This document shows, piece after piece, positions 22,030 through 32,280 of a stretch of 64,000 nucleotides of DNA (position 1 is the first letter of the stretch; every line of letters begins with the position of its first letter). The notes below the pieces were generated by a model. The model saw only the letters and a list, made by a program, of their open reading frames with translations. It was not told the DNA's origin and did not search any database. Source of the stretch: Theristus sp. LFF4_11 (lineage: Eukaryota; Nematoda; Chromadorea; Monhysterida; Xyalidae); contig JASANC010003132.1 in the NCBI GenBank assembly GCA_030248135.1, positions 1 to 64,000 of the forward strand, written 5' to 3'. A program made the position numbers and the translations under genes.

Positions 22030-24388
22030 TAGCACAAGACATATAAGAATACCAACTAACCCAACCAATTTTCAAGGAACAGGACGATAAAAAGCCAAAA
22101 TCAATACAATCACCAAATCCTTCATCGACATGACGGTTGCTGACTGACGTTTGTTTTTGTAGAATTGTTCACAAAAGAGGCAAAGAATAATGTACCAGAT
22201 AACTGGGCCCGGGTTGAGACTCTGCGCGCTGCACAACACATGGTTTTCATCCATGGTTGGACTTTTATAGAGACAGGCACATTCCGCGGTTTTTCCGCGG
22301 TTTTGCTTACCAGGAGAAACCACAAGAAACAGTGCTTGCACGTTATTATCGAGTTTTCTGTGCCCTTCGGGGAGCAGATGGCGCTAAAGGTGGCAGACGG
22401 GCATGAGAATGGACATTAATGCGCATGGGCTAGCGTCTGAGAAACGTCATTTTTGCATACTGTACATGTATGTATACTTCAACCCGGTTTAATTTAAAAA
22501 AAATTCACGAATCGCAGTCCTTTAGTCAATGCTGTGGGCGAGAATTTCAGCAATAACACATTGTTTGGTGTTTACTAGTCAGGAACAACATCAAAAAACT
22601 GAAGCGTCTGAAAATAATCTGACATTTTCACTGCATGCTTCACATTTGTCTAAGCCACGTGCAGATAAAAAACTTTGATCTTGAAAAAAACTGATATTCA
22701 GCGGACTTAATTGATGTGTAGAAACGTTTGCTGCCGTGTCGCCGGGAAGTTCGATTTTTGGAAAACGCAAAATAATATCAAAAAATAAGATGAAATAACA
22801 TCCCAGCCAGGCCACATTTTTTACTGTTGCATACCCATAGCTGAAGAAACGCAAACAATATTCTACAACTTTTAAGAATTGTGCGTTTTATGTCATGCAC
22901 TTTTGAACTCAATCAGCCAAAAGAAAACACACGCGCATGCATAATGCCAAACCTATCGCGATTTTAGAATTTTTTTAAATCCACGCAAATTCCAAAAATT
23001 TTCAGAGCATGCATGATTTGCATTCAGTATCAGCAAAAGTGCGAAATTGTGTGCAATATATCTACATACACTGTCAGTGTTTAAAGGAAGTATATTATTC
23101 CTAAAAACATGACACGAGACTCAAGCAGTTTTGTTTGACACGTGTCCATGAGTAGGGCAAGTAATAGGTGATGTGGGTTATGATCTAACTTCAAAACCAT
23201 AGATATATTTTGATTGTTTACACAATTGTTAATCCCTTCCAATCTCAGCTGAAGTTTTAGTGCAGAAAGCCTTGTCATACAAGGTGTTGAGTTGAGTTAT
23301 TGACACATACATGGTGTTGCTGTTTGCTTTGGCACGGAGGCAAGAAACGTTGTGAGGTGAATTAAATGTTTTTTTCGATTTCCACGCATAAAAGTGCATT
23401 TCACCACTTTGATGACTTGCGCAAATCAACAAAAAGCCGCATTGTAATTGGATTATGTTTTTTTACGATTGGGTTTTTACGCGTTTCACTCCCACAATAT
23501 TATTTCTGAAAGCTCATTGCAAAAATTTTAAAATTTCAATCGGCCATAACTTTCATCATTGGCGTTGAAGAAATGAAAAAAATTATTCTGCTGTGAAAAA
23601 GTGGACTGACCCCTATCCATCGATACCATCAAATGAAACATCGTATTGCATCAAACTGTTAACGCACTTGGCCAAACGTACAGCGCAAGACTTCAGAAGT
23701 GAGTTTACTTATTTTTAAACCAATTTCGAGGGCTCTAATAAGTAATATTTCAAACGTGAACGAATTTGCGTTGTTGTTGTTGTTGTTTTTGCTCTCGCGA
23801 TCCACCCTGCATGTGAAAAAATTCTCCTTAAATTCGATTCGCCTGCTTGATTTTATGGGTTAACAAAATTGAAAACACGACGTGAAAAAAAACATTTATT
23901 TTACACTATTCGGATTTTCGCGCACTCACAATTTTAATATGTTTGCGCATGAAAATCTTGATTTTGCGTAGTGCATGAGTGAGTGTACATATTTTGTCGT
24001 ATTTGAGGTGAAACGCACGAAACAATAAAATAATTGACAACGGTAGCTGTCTTTTTGAAAAAAAATTTACAAAAAATGTCATCGCCAGTAGTTTTATTTA
24101 TTTATTAGTAGGCTTATTTAGCCGTCCGAACGTTGACGCACAAGAGACACGGACGCATAAACGGTGCCGTGAGGTGAAAGTGACGTGCTGCATGGTTTCA
24201 GATTTTTCGTTCGTTTATGCCTTCCGTACGGCGACCGTGCTTCGAAGTTCAGACAGCGATACGAACGATTTCGCAGTCATAATCACACGTCGTCGATGTC
24301 AAGACAACATGAATGTGGAAAAAGTTCAATGACAAAAATAATGCACCGACACAACGGTCGAGCGTGAAGCCGATCCGACGGAGCCGAA
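22030..24388. other. Intergenic region upstream of the glucuronosyltransferase gene
   Basis: AT-rich DNA between the divergent SRCR and glucuronosyltransferase genes. A short GC-richer stretch at 24120-24388 probably holds the 5' untranslated region and promoter of the latter. No obvious TATA box. No further gene recognised. Confidence 0.45.
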
Positions 24389-27300
24389 ATGCGTCTGGTG
24401 CGTTCGGTGATTGCGTTTCGGTCGCGGTCCGTGCCACCGTACACCGCCGCCCTCTGTCTGTGCAGTGTGGCGTTGTTTGCGGCCGTGTTGCACGGCACCG
24501 GCACCAGCAATGACGACCACGACCAGAACATCCACAGTCTGAAGGCCGTCATCACGCTGCCCACCGGCGTCGTTGGTCTCGCAACGAACGTCGCCAATTA
24601 CAGTCGTCTGATTCAGCGGCTGCTCTGGGCGTACGCGCACGAGGCGCAGCGCAATCGGACGCTACCGTGGATCTACGTGGTGACGCCGACGAAACGAAAA
24701 CCAGAGCAGAAGGCTGATTTGACCAGGTGCGATGGCGTATGTGCGAGCACTCAGAACAAAACGAAAACAGGCTCAACAAAACACTCAACAGCAGTGGTGA
24801 GAGTGGCCGCCGTCTGTTGACAGCTTTGTATAAAGAATGACGGTTGAGTTTTCTGTTGAGTCTTTTGTCTGTATGACCATAGTAAAACGAGTATTACGTT
24901 GTTTTGCACAGGGGGTGTAACTCGTTGTTGTTCACACCACGAATATCGGTAAGCGATAATTATTAAAGTAAACTAAGGGTATATAAACCGGTAAATATTA
25001 GTGATTTGCTAAAATGCTGAACACACACGTCAACCAAGATTTTCGTGCAATAATAACAAAACTTTGCATTCTTTCAGGCTGTCTCAAACGCTTGGTCACA
25101 TTCGAAATCTGCACTGGATTGTTGTGGAGGATGCACCAGCAACCAGCGGCAAAGTGCGCCGGGTGCTGGAACGCTCTAAGGTTGGCGGTTTTTTTGCGAA
25201 CTAAACTGCAACGACCGCAGCTTACCAGCTAAGAAACCTAAGCCTGTAACAGATTTAACAGGAAGCAAACTGCATCGTTTACTGCATTATCCGCATTTAA
25301 CAAAATCCGCCTTCTTGAAATCCCATAATGCCAGCAAATACACCAACGTACGTTCCAAAGTCAACTGGGCGCACTGATTGGTTGCCACAAACTCAGCCGG
25401 TCAACATGCCACGACCAATCATTGTACGCTCGTTTTTTAGGTGCCCGCATGGACACACCTCGCTGCGGAGACGCCGAAGAGCAAAAACAAGGGCACCCGA
25501 GTGAAGGGTCGCGGTATGGTGCAGCGAAACCGGGCACTTGAACTGCTGCGAGCGATGTACGTCGCTGCTGTGCCGACAGAAAAACGTGAATTCGCAGCGC
25601 AACATCAAACTCGGTTGTATTCATCGATGAAAAAGAATCGTGCAACATCGATCGTGAAGCGACCGCGGTCCACCGGCGGCGTCGGCCGCAGTGGCAGGTC
25701 ACGGCTACGGCACGATTCTGGTCGCAGACGAGCGAGCACAACCGCGACACTGGTGGAGCTCTCCGAGAAGTATCCGAAAACAACGAAAATCACAACGGGA
25801 ACATCGGACTACCCGGATGATTACAAGCGAATTCAAACGAAGCGATCACCGACCATCAGCGAGCACAAGCGGCCCCAGAGCGCGGTGGTGTATTTCGCCG
25901 ACGACGACAACACGTATGATGTGCGCTTGTTCGACGATTATGTTCGAAATGTGACTACCATCGGCGTTTGGGCTGTCGGTAAGCAACAACGAAAGAAGAA
26001 ATCTGGCAATTTTCAGAATGACATGCTCAGAGGAGCCTTTTCATTTAGAAAAGCATTTGAATCGTTATCGGACACGGTGAAAAAAATGGTATTTCACGAT
26101 AGACGCCGGCAACATCCGTGCTAAAAAAGAAATAGAGCTGTGTTCCACGCTTACCACTGACTGGCCCGTGGCAACCCTTTCACATACAACAACATGTTTT
26201 GAACACGATTATTTTTACAAGCCTCTTGGGGTCGGGGGTCGGGCCCATAATGGGCTCGATAGTGTTCGGGCACAAAGTTTCGATCTTTTTTTAGCGTGTA
26301 ATACTGCGGCATTTGCAAACAATAATGTTTTTTGCCGCTACAACTTACTGCTAACACTTCTTTCAATAAGCTAATTAATTACAGGTGTTGTCGGCAACTC
26401 TTTGGTAGAAACGCCCGTCGTGGATCCGTTTAACAGCTCGAAGGTGGTTGGCTGGGATGTCAGTTTTGGAAAACAACGACGATTCGCAACTGATATGGCC
26501 GGGTTTGCGGTGCATCTGGACCTGATACTCAGGCATGTTTTGGCGTTTAGCTTTAGCAAGGTGTGATTGATTTTGGTGTGTCTATGGGGAGTCTGATCAG
26601 ATTTTTTTATTTATGCTTCAGGGAACTTGACAGAAATCGAGTGTCATTTTGCGTGTGATGGTCGTCAGAACATTGTTTTTTTGCTTTATTTTTGTTTACT
26701 GGTTACTCGATGTTTTTATTGAACGACCAATAATGTTTACTCAACAAACTGTTGTTCAGAAACAACATCGTAAATTGTGGCTAGCAAAAAGTCGTTCTTG
26801 TTGAGCGAGCAGTTCTTCAATTCAACTTCACTGTTAAGCGCCATTCATGGAGGTTGAAGCGCGCTGAAGCGCGCTGACGCGCTTCACTTTGCTACACATT
26901 CACGAAGCAAAAAAACAGCGCGCTTCAGCGTGCGTCAGCGCGCTTCAGTTTTGGAGCACATGCGCATTCACGGACGCGCGCGCTGAAGCGCGCTGAAGCG
27001 CGCTGACCAGCTTCATCGTGAATGAAGAAATGAAGCTGCGTCAGCCGCTGCGGCTTTTTAGGTTTTTTGCCTATTCACGAACGCGCGCGCTGAAGCGCGC
27101 TGAAGCGCGCTGACCAGCTTCATCGTGAATGAGGAAATGAAGCTGCGTCAGCCGCTGCGGCTTTTTAGGTTTTTTGCCCATTCACGAACGAACGCGCGCG
27201 CTGAAGCGCGCTGACGGGCGCTGAAGTGCGCTATCATGAATGATGAAATGAAGCTGCGTCAGCCGCTGCGGCATTTGATGTCCGGACATCAAATTTGTGT

Positions 27301-29726
27301 GTGCAAAATCGCTGATTGTTGCTGTCAGTGACAATCTTTCACAAATGTTGCAAGACTTTTTTGTTAAATCATTTAGTACTTTTCTGACAGATTCTGAACA
27401 GTATTGTATAGCGTAATTAGTCTCAAAATAAGTGTGACAGTGAGAATACGAATACTCAACAAAGCAGAAAAGTAGTGCAAGAAATTTATGTGAAATTTAT
27501 GTGAACTGTACCCGTGCGACGGTGTGGGGTACTGATTTGCGCAGCCCTTAAAACCGGTGTGCAGCCCGCAAGAACAAGCTTTGCTAGCTTTGCTTCATTA
27601 CACCGGCTGCCTTGCAAACTGCAAAAAGGGCCAAATTCATTCAGAATGCTTTTTTGTACGGTTTTTTATGGTTTCACACCAAAAGTTTTCTGATCTTAGG
27701 CGCATACCGTAAAGTCTTGCATATAAGGTCTCCTTATATAAATTTGAAAATCAAAAATTTCTGAAAAAAGTGGAATTTTGTGTGACAACCTTATAAGTGG
27801 GAGGAGGTCTTATAACGCGAAGATTAGGAATTTCGGGCCTTATAAACGGGGTGGGATTTTGACCGAATCAAAAATTTGAATTTTTTGGTTTCCCGCCGTG
27901 TGACACTCCGCCCACTTTTGGGTGGGGGTCTTATAAGTGGGAGGAACCTTATATGCAAGACTTTACGGTATTTATTGAAAAATTGTGAAATGGACTTTCG
28001 AAGTGAAGAAAAACTTTGAAAGCTACACCGCAAAATACAGTTTTTTATGAACAATTTTGTACGATTTCTGCATTTTGACTGAACATTCTAGGATGCAATT
28101 TGCTTTCACGTTGCTTGCAAATGGTGCATAGTCCTCAAAATGGTGCACAGCCCTCAAAGTGGTGCACAGCCCTCAAAGTGGTGCACAGCCCTCAAAGTGG
28201 TGCACAGCCCTCAAAGTGGTGCACAGCCCTCAAAGTGGTGCACAGCCCTCAAAGTGGTGCACAGCCCTCAAAGTGGTGCACAGCCCTCAAAGTGGTGCAC
28301 AGCCCTCAAAGTGGTGCACAGCCCTCAAAGTGGTGCACAGCCCTCAAAGTGGTGCACAGCCCTCAAACCGGTGCACAGCCCTCAAAGTGGTGCACAGCCC
28401 TCAAACCCGTGTCGAAACAGTGCCGCCGCATAAATTTCTTGCGGCCTGCACACCGATTTTGAGGGCTGCGCACATCGGTACCCCACAACGTGATGTGAAG
28501 TAATTGTTTTCTTCAACTGCGGTTTGGCGTGAAACCTTTTTCCTTTTTTAGCCTTGCCACGGCATGTAGAGCATTGCAAAAAAAGTTTCCTCAACGGCAG
28601 CACATGATTAGTGAATGTTGCACAAATCAAAAGATTAAAACATTCACTGAAACGGCGAAAACAACGAATCGAAGCGGTATATAGTGTGTACTAAACAGCA
28701 CGTACGGAGACAACACAGACAACAGCACAAAACGATAAAACTGAACGACATTTAATGAACAAACACCTAGAGAGGTTCCCACCTGTCAACTACTATAGTG
28801 CAGTGGTAACATGTTGTGCCTGTCAGCACAGAGGCCAAAGTTCGAAACCCGTCAAAGCCCAGTTGTTTTTATCGTCTTTATCTGTTGGTTTCTTTCACAA
28901 ACGCAGCACAATAAAACTTACTGTATTCCTCAATTAATTTAATTTTACCACAATTAAATTCATTCCCTTTTTGGTCTGCATCTATCACAATTGAAAGCGC
29001 AGAAATTATGCAAATACGTTTCATTTTTCAGACAAGCCGCTGCGGCATTTGGGGTCCGGACATCAAAAGCCGCAGCGGCTGACGCAGCTTCATTTCTTAA
29101 TTCATGATGAAGCTAATCAGCGCGCTTCAGCGCGCGCGTTCGTGAATGGACAAAAAACCTAAAAAGCCGCAGCGGCTGACGCAGCTTCATTTCTTCATTC
29201 ATGATGAAGCTGGTCAGCGCGCGTCAGCGCGCTTCAGCGCGCGCTTGCATGAATGGGCCTTTAAGATACGGCGTCTTCATCGGTATTTGTAAACGCCAGC
29301 AGAAAGTTTACAAACAGCAGTTGGCGTTTGTTTATAAACGCCGATGAAAACGCGGTATGCTACATTTTTTCAAGCATTCTTTTCACAATGTCACTGTTTT
29401 TCAGTCACACTCAAGAAACTGGAAGATATGCTTTCAAAATATCGCAACATTTCAGGCATCCAACGGCGTCGTTTCACCAAGGCTGCAAAATTGGCAAATT
29501 CGAAACGTGCTTCATCGCGCAGCTCGGCGTGACGCTGAACGACCTTCAGCCGATGGGCGTCGCCGTGAATGGCAACGCAACGTTGCAAGCGAACTCAAAC
29601 GCAACGAAAGCCAATGCAACCGATGTTGCGAATTCTGAAAGCGAACGTCTTAACGAAGTACTGGTGTGGCATACGAAAACCTGCAGCTCCGGTAAACACG
29701 GCGGCAATAAAGGCTTTGAGATTTGA
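24389..29726 (+). CDS. Galactosylgalactosylxylosylprotein 3-beta-glucuronosyltransferase (GlcAT family)
   Basis: Golgi type II membrane enzyme (glycosyltransferase family 43). It transfers glucuronic acid from UDP-GlcA to galactose, for example in the proteoglycan linker tetrasaccharide. Exons: 24389-24726, 25078-25180, 25441-25978, 26385 to about 26562, and 29456-29726 (stop). A signal anchor lies at about residues 18-34. Next come PWIYVVTPTKRKPEQKADLTR-type nucleotide binding (split over two exons), NLHWIVVEDAP, the metal-binding DDDNTYD, DMAGFAV, the Glu of GKFETCF at the catalytic-base position, and VLVWHTKT near the end. The usual HTRTEKP is here HTKTCSS. The conceptual protein is 475 residues against about 330 in relatives. 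The excess is a basic insert before VVYFADDD, which may be an unspliced intron (25557-25859). The last intron is 2.9 kb and full of repeats. An AATAAA lies near 30028. Confidence 0.93.
25557..25859 (+). other. Possible in-frame retained intron (exitron) within exon 3
   Basis: 303 bp, divisible by three and open. It starts GTACGT, a strong donor, after ..LLRA, and ends ACCATCAG. Removing it joins LLRA-I-EHKRPQSA directly to VVYFADDD, restoring the spacing usual in the family. Against splicing: no pyrimidine tract is visible and composition is coding-like. Confidence 0.5.
27707..27968. mobile_element. MITE, CCGTAAAGTCTTGC family, copy 2
   Basis: 262 bp, TA-flanked, ends CCGTAAAGTCTTGCATATAA and the exact inverse. 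Opposite orientation to 8339-8599. Nested in the foldback at 26838-29265. Confidence 0.9.
28122..28406. repeat. 19-bp tandem array, 15 units
   Basis: Units of TGGTGCACAGCCCTCAAAG, starting at 28122 and every 19 bp to 28388. The first unit and the last three are slightly diverged; the core units are identical. Because 19 is not a multiple of three, all three forward frames stay open and give a 19-residue repeat. This is not evidence for a gene. Confidence 0.97.
28784..28862 (+). repeat. tRNA-like SINE head
   Basis: An A-box-like TAGTGCAGTGGTAA (28796-28809) and a B-box-like AGTTCGAAACCC (about 28839-28850) at tRNA spacing, which is the RNA polymerase III promoter arrangement of a tRNA-derived SINE. 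The acceptor stem does not pair well, so it is not a tRNA gene. Confidence 0.4.
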
Positions 29727-30288
29727 GAGTGTTTTTGCTTTTTGCTGAGCTTGTTGTTGTGGATTGAGTGTGGTCTTCTTTCACGTGAATTGCAGCAAAG
29801 ATATGTGTTTATGTTTGGCAGATTGTTTTCATAATCACGTTTTATCTGCTCATTTTCTTTGCTCAGCATCATTATTCGTTTGCATGACATACATAGTCAA
29901 CCGTAGTAATTTTTCAGTGTGTAGAGCTTTGAACGACTTCTGGTAGTTTTTGGGCGCGAGTCCCTGTGATAAACGGTGAGCTTATTAGTATTATTACTTT
30001 CATTAATTTTTACCTGGTCAGGAAAAGAAATAAAATTGTTTTCAATATGTGACGTTGGTTTTTGGCACTAATGCACGCATAAATAAATGATAGATACTCT
30101 GGCCGGTGATGTGCAAAGGTAGTTTTTCAGAAGACATTACTGAACACTGAACAGCAGTTTTAGAGTAAACTTTTCATAGTTGGTCAGGTTTTGCTGGTTT
30201 GAATTAACGTTGAACAACGTAACATGCAATACCGTGCTCTATTTTTTCCATTTATCTGAACTTCAGGGAAAATTCTAGCGAAAATAAA

Positions 30289-31850
30289 ATGCTTCGACAA
30301 TTATATTTGCTGATTTTGCTGGGCTCAATGTTTTTCAGCACCACGGTTAGTTTTTCGTTGAAATGGTAGGAGTTTCTCAATAAACTATAAGACAATGCTT
30401 TATTTCACACATTTTGCGACATTTTGAATATCGCCGCGAATGCTCTTTGGATTGGTCCAGCCCTAAAAAAGAGGATTTCCAAGCAGACTCGTCTGAAACT
30501 TCTGCTGATTGCTCAGCCTCTTCAAAATAAATTGGGCATACATGTATATATTTTAAACGTAGTCAGTTAATGTAACAAAACGAGATTTTTTTCACAATTA
30601 TGAAGTGACCGAAACGCCAACTTTCAGGCGGACTCACCGACAGACAAGAAGTTCATTCGGTCGCTGTTTTGGGACGAAGAACAAGGAAAATACGTCAGCT
30701 GCTGCCCGGAGAGGCACGGCTACCATGGATGGGGCTTCGTAAGGGCATTTTTGGAAAACCTTGAAAAACGGTACTGAATAAAGAAAAGAAGACCAAACGT
30801 CAAACCACAAAAATTTGAGAGCTTTTAAAACGCATGCAATAGTGCAGGAAAGCGTTTTATTTATTTTTAATGCGAATTCCATACCACCCAAAGAAAAGAA
30901 ACCCGTGAGCGAGTGGGGGAACAGAACAGAACAGGAAGTGGTCTTCTTATTCTCAGCGACCATGCGAACCGTTTCTTTGTGTTCACTATACTAAAACATT
31001 ATAAAAAACTGAGCAAGATACAGCTCAAAATAACTGTACTGACCAAGTCAAAATTGCATTTTCAAACCTTGCTCAGTTTTACGGGGTGTCTCATAAAAAA
31101 CTACAATTGGCAAAACGGCTTATTCTCGTGTTTGATTTACCATTTATGTCAGAACTTTGGAACACAGTTCAAAAAATGCTTGCCATTATTTGTCTTAAAG
31201 TTTTATTTGAAAATATCCAAGCACACTAGCACAGCAACGTTTTGAACTTCAAAGTTGCAAATCATCCGTCACAAATACACGCGATGACGAGACGATTATT
31301 GTCCATCTGCGATTTTTTGCACTTATGCATGTTCTGCTCTCTCCAATGCACTGAAACTATTACAGTTACAATTTATCTTTTTAGGTTTAAGTCCTTCAAA
31401 TAAAATTGGATTTCTTGAAAAAAAACACCAACTTGTCATGCACGTGTGAGAAAAACTGAAGCTTGATTTTTCACATGTTCTTTATTCTTTGAAACAACTT
31501 TAGCTGTTCACAGGTCCCAGAACAAATGAATCCAAATGAGAACATTCAGGAAAGCCTTGTGCACACTTTTGCCTGGCTAAACACAGCACGTGTTTTGATT
31601 TACAGACCTCTGGGTCTTGCTTTAGACCAAGAAATGAGCACAATTTTGTTGTCAAATTTGGTCACACAATCAGCGGCAAGCACTTTTAAGCAGTGTGCAA
31701 AACTTTAGTTTTAAATGTGCACCAAACTGGAGAATCGAGCCGTTTTGCTCATTGCGATTTTTGAGACACCCTGTATGTTTTCAGGATCCCGACTGCATAC
31801 AGCACTTCCCACAGTGTCCCGAGCACGACCGAGATCGAAATACCAGATGA
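30289..31850 (+). CDS. Small secreted Cys-containing peptide, unknown family
   Basis: Three exons, all phase 0: 30289-30345 (donor GTTAGT), 30628-30738 (acceptor CTTTCAG, donor GTAAGG) and 31785-31850 (acceptor TGTTTTCAG, stop TGA), giving 77 residues. Exon 1 is a signal peptide with a YLLILLGSMFF core. The mature part contains RSLFWDEEQGKYVSCCPE, HGYHGWGF and DPDCIQHFPQCPEHD: four Cys, two of them adjacent, and a charged tail. This would suit two disulfides and a role as a secreted peptide. I recognise no family. Intron 2 is almost filled by a 692-bp mariner-type MITE. The gene follows the glucuronosyltransferase on the same strand and converges with the reductase gene. Support is internal (splice sites, phases, signal peptide); there are no homologues to cite. 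Confidence 0.6.
31082..31773. mobile_element. Mariner-type MITE, GGGTGTCTCA ends
   Basis: 692 bp with TA at 31080-31081 and 31774-31775. Left end CGGGGTGTCTCATAAAA, right end TTTTTGAGACACCCTG. The arms also share an inverse block around GCAAAACGGC / GCCGTTTTGC. It ends 9 bp before exon 3 of the small secreted peptide gene. No transposase frame. Confidence 0.85.
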
Positions 31851-32280
31851 GCAAAGCGAACTGGAAATATTCTGAAATTTCTGGGGTTTTTTGTTTTTGT
31901 CTCTCACATTTATGCTTGCTTTTTTATGTGGAGTAACGTGTGAAGGCATAAATTTTTTTCATGTCGGAGAAAGAGTACCATTCAACCGTTAAAATTTACA
32001 TTAAAAGAATTTTCTACAAGCTCATTACGTTATATCCGTAATTTGAGATGATCAATGTTCAAAAATAACAAATAAGCATTCAGGTTTCGAATCGATCAAG
32101 CACACACTGATTGGCTGCATCACACACTGCAAACAAACATTAAAATGCAGCCAAAAAATAAATAAAAATTCTGATAATGACGTTATTCTGACAGTTAGTG
32201 TAGCTCCAGTGGCAAAACGTTGGTCAAACGGATTGCACAATTAACCACTCTCGCACCAAACAAAAGAAAAAGCCGGCACG

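Larger units (their letters stand above)
26838..29265. mobile_element. 2.4-kb foldback element with CpG-rich repeated arms
   Basis: It fills the last intron of the glucuronosyltransferase gene. The left arm (about 26838-27300) holds about three units, each with GCGCGCTGAAGCGCGCTGA, then CAGCTTCATCGTGAATGA, then GAAGCTGCGTCAGCCGCTGC. The right arm (29035-29260) is inverted and holds two units, ending ATGAATGGGCC. Both inner edges carry GTCCGGACATCAAA. Inside are a MITE, a 19-bp tandem array and a tRNA-like SINE. I found no target duplication. Confidence 0.8.

Noticed and set aside
25361..25793. Minus-strand frames opposite the glucuronosyltransferase
   Set aside because: They are shadows of the coding exon on the plus strand.
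28100..28503. Three overlapping open frames of about 100-120 residues
   Set aside because: They are produced by the 19-bp tandem repeat in an intron, with no coding bias.
30385..30540. Possible extra exon between exons 1 and 2 of the small secreted peptide
   Set aside because: The stretch is open in two frames, but it has no good acceptor and the flanking exons already join in phase.
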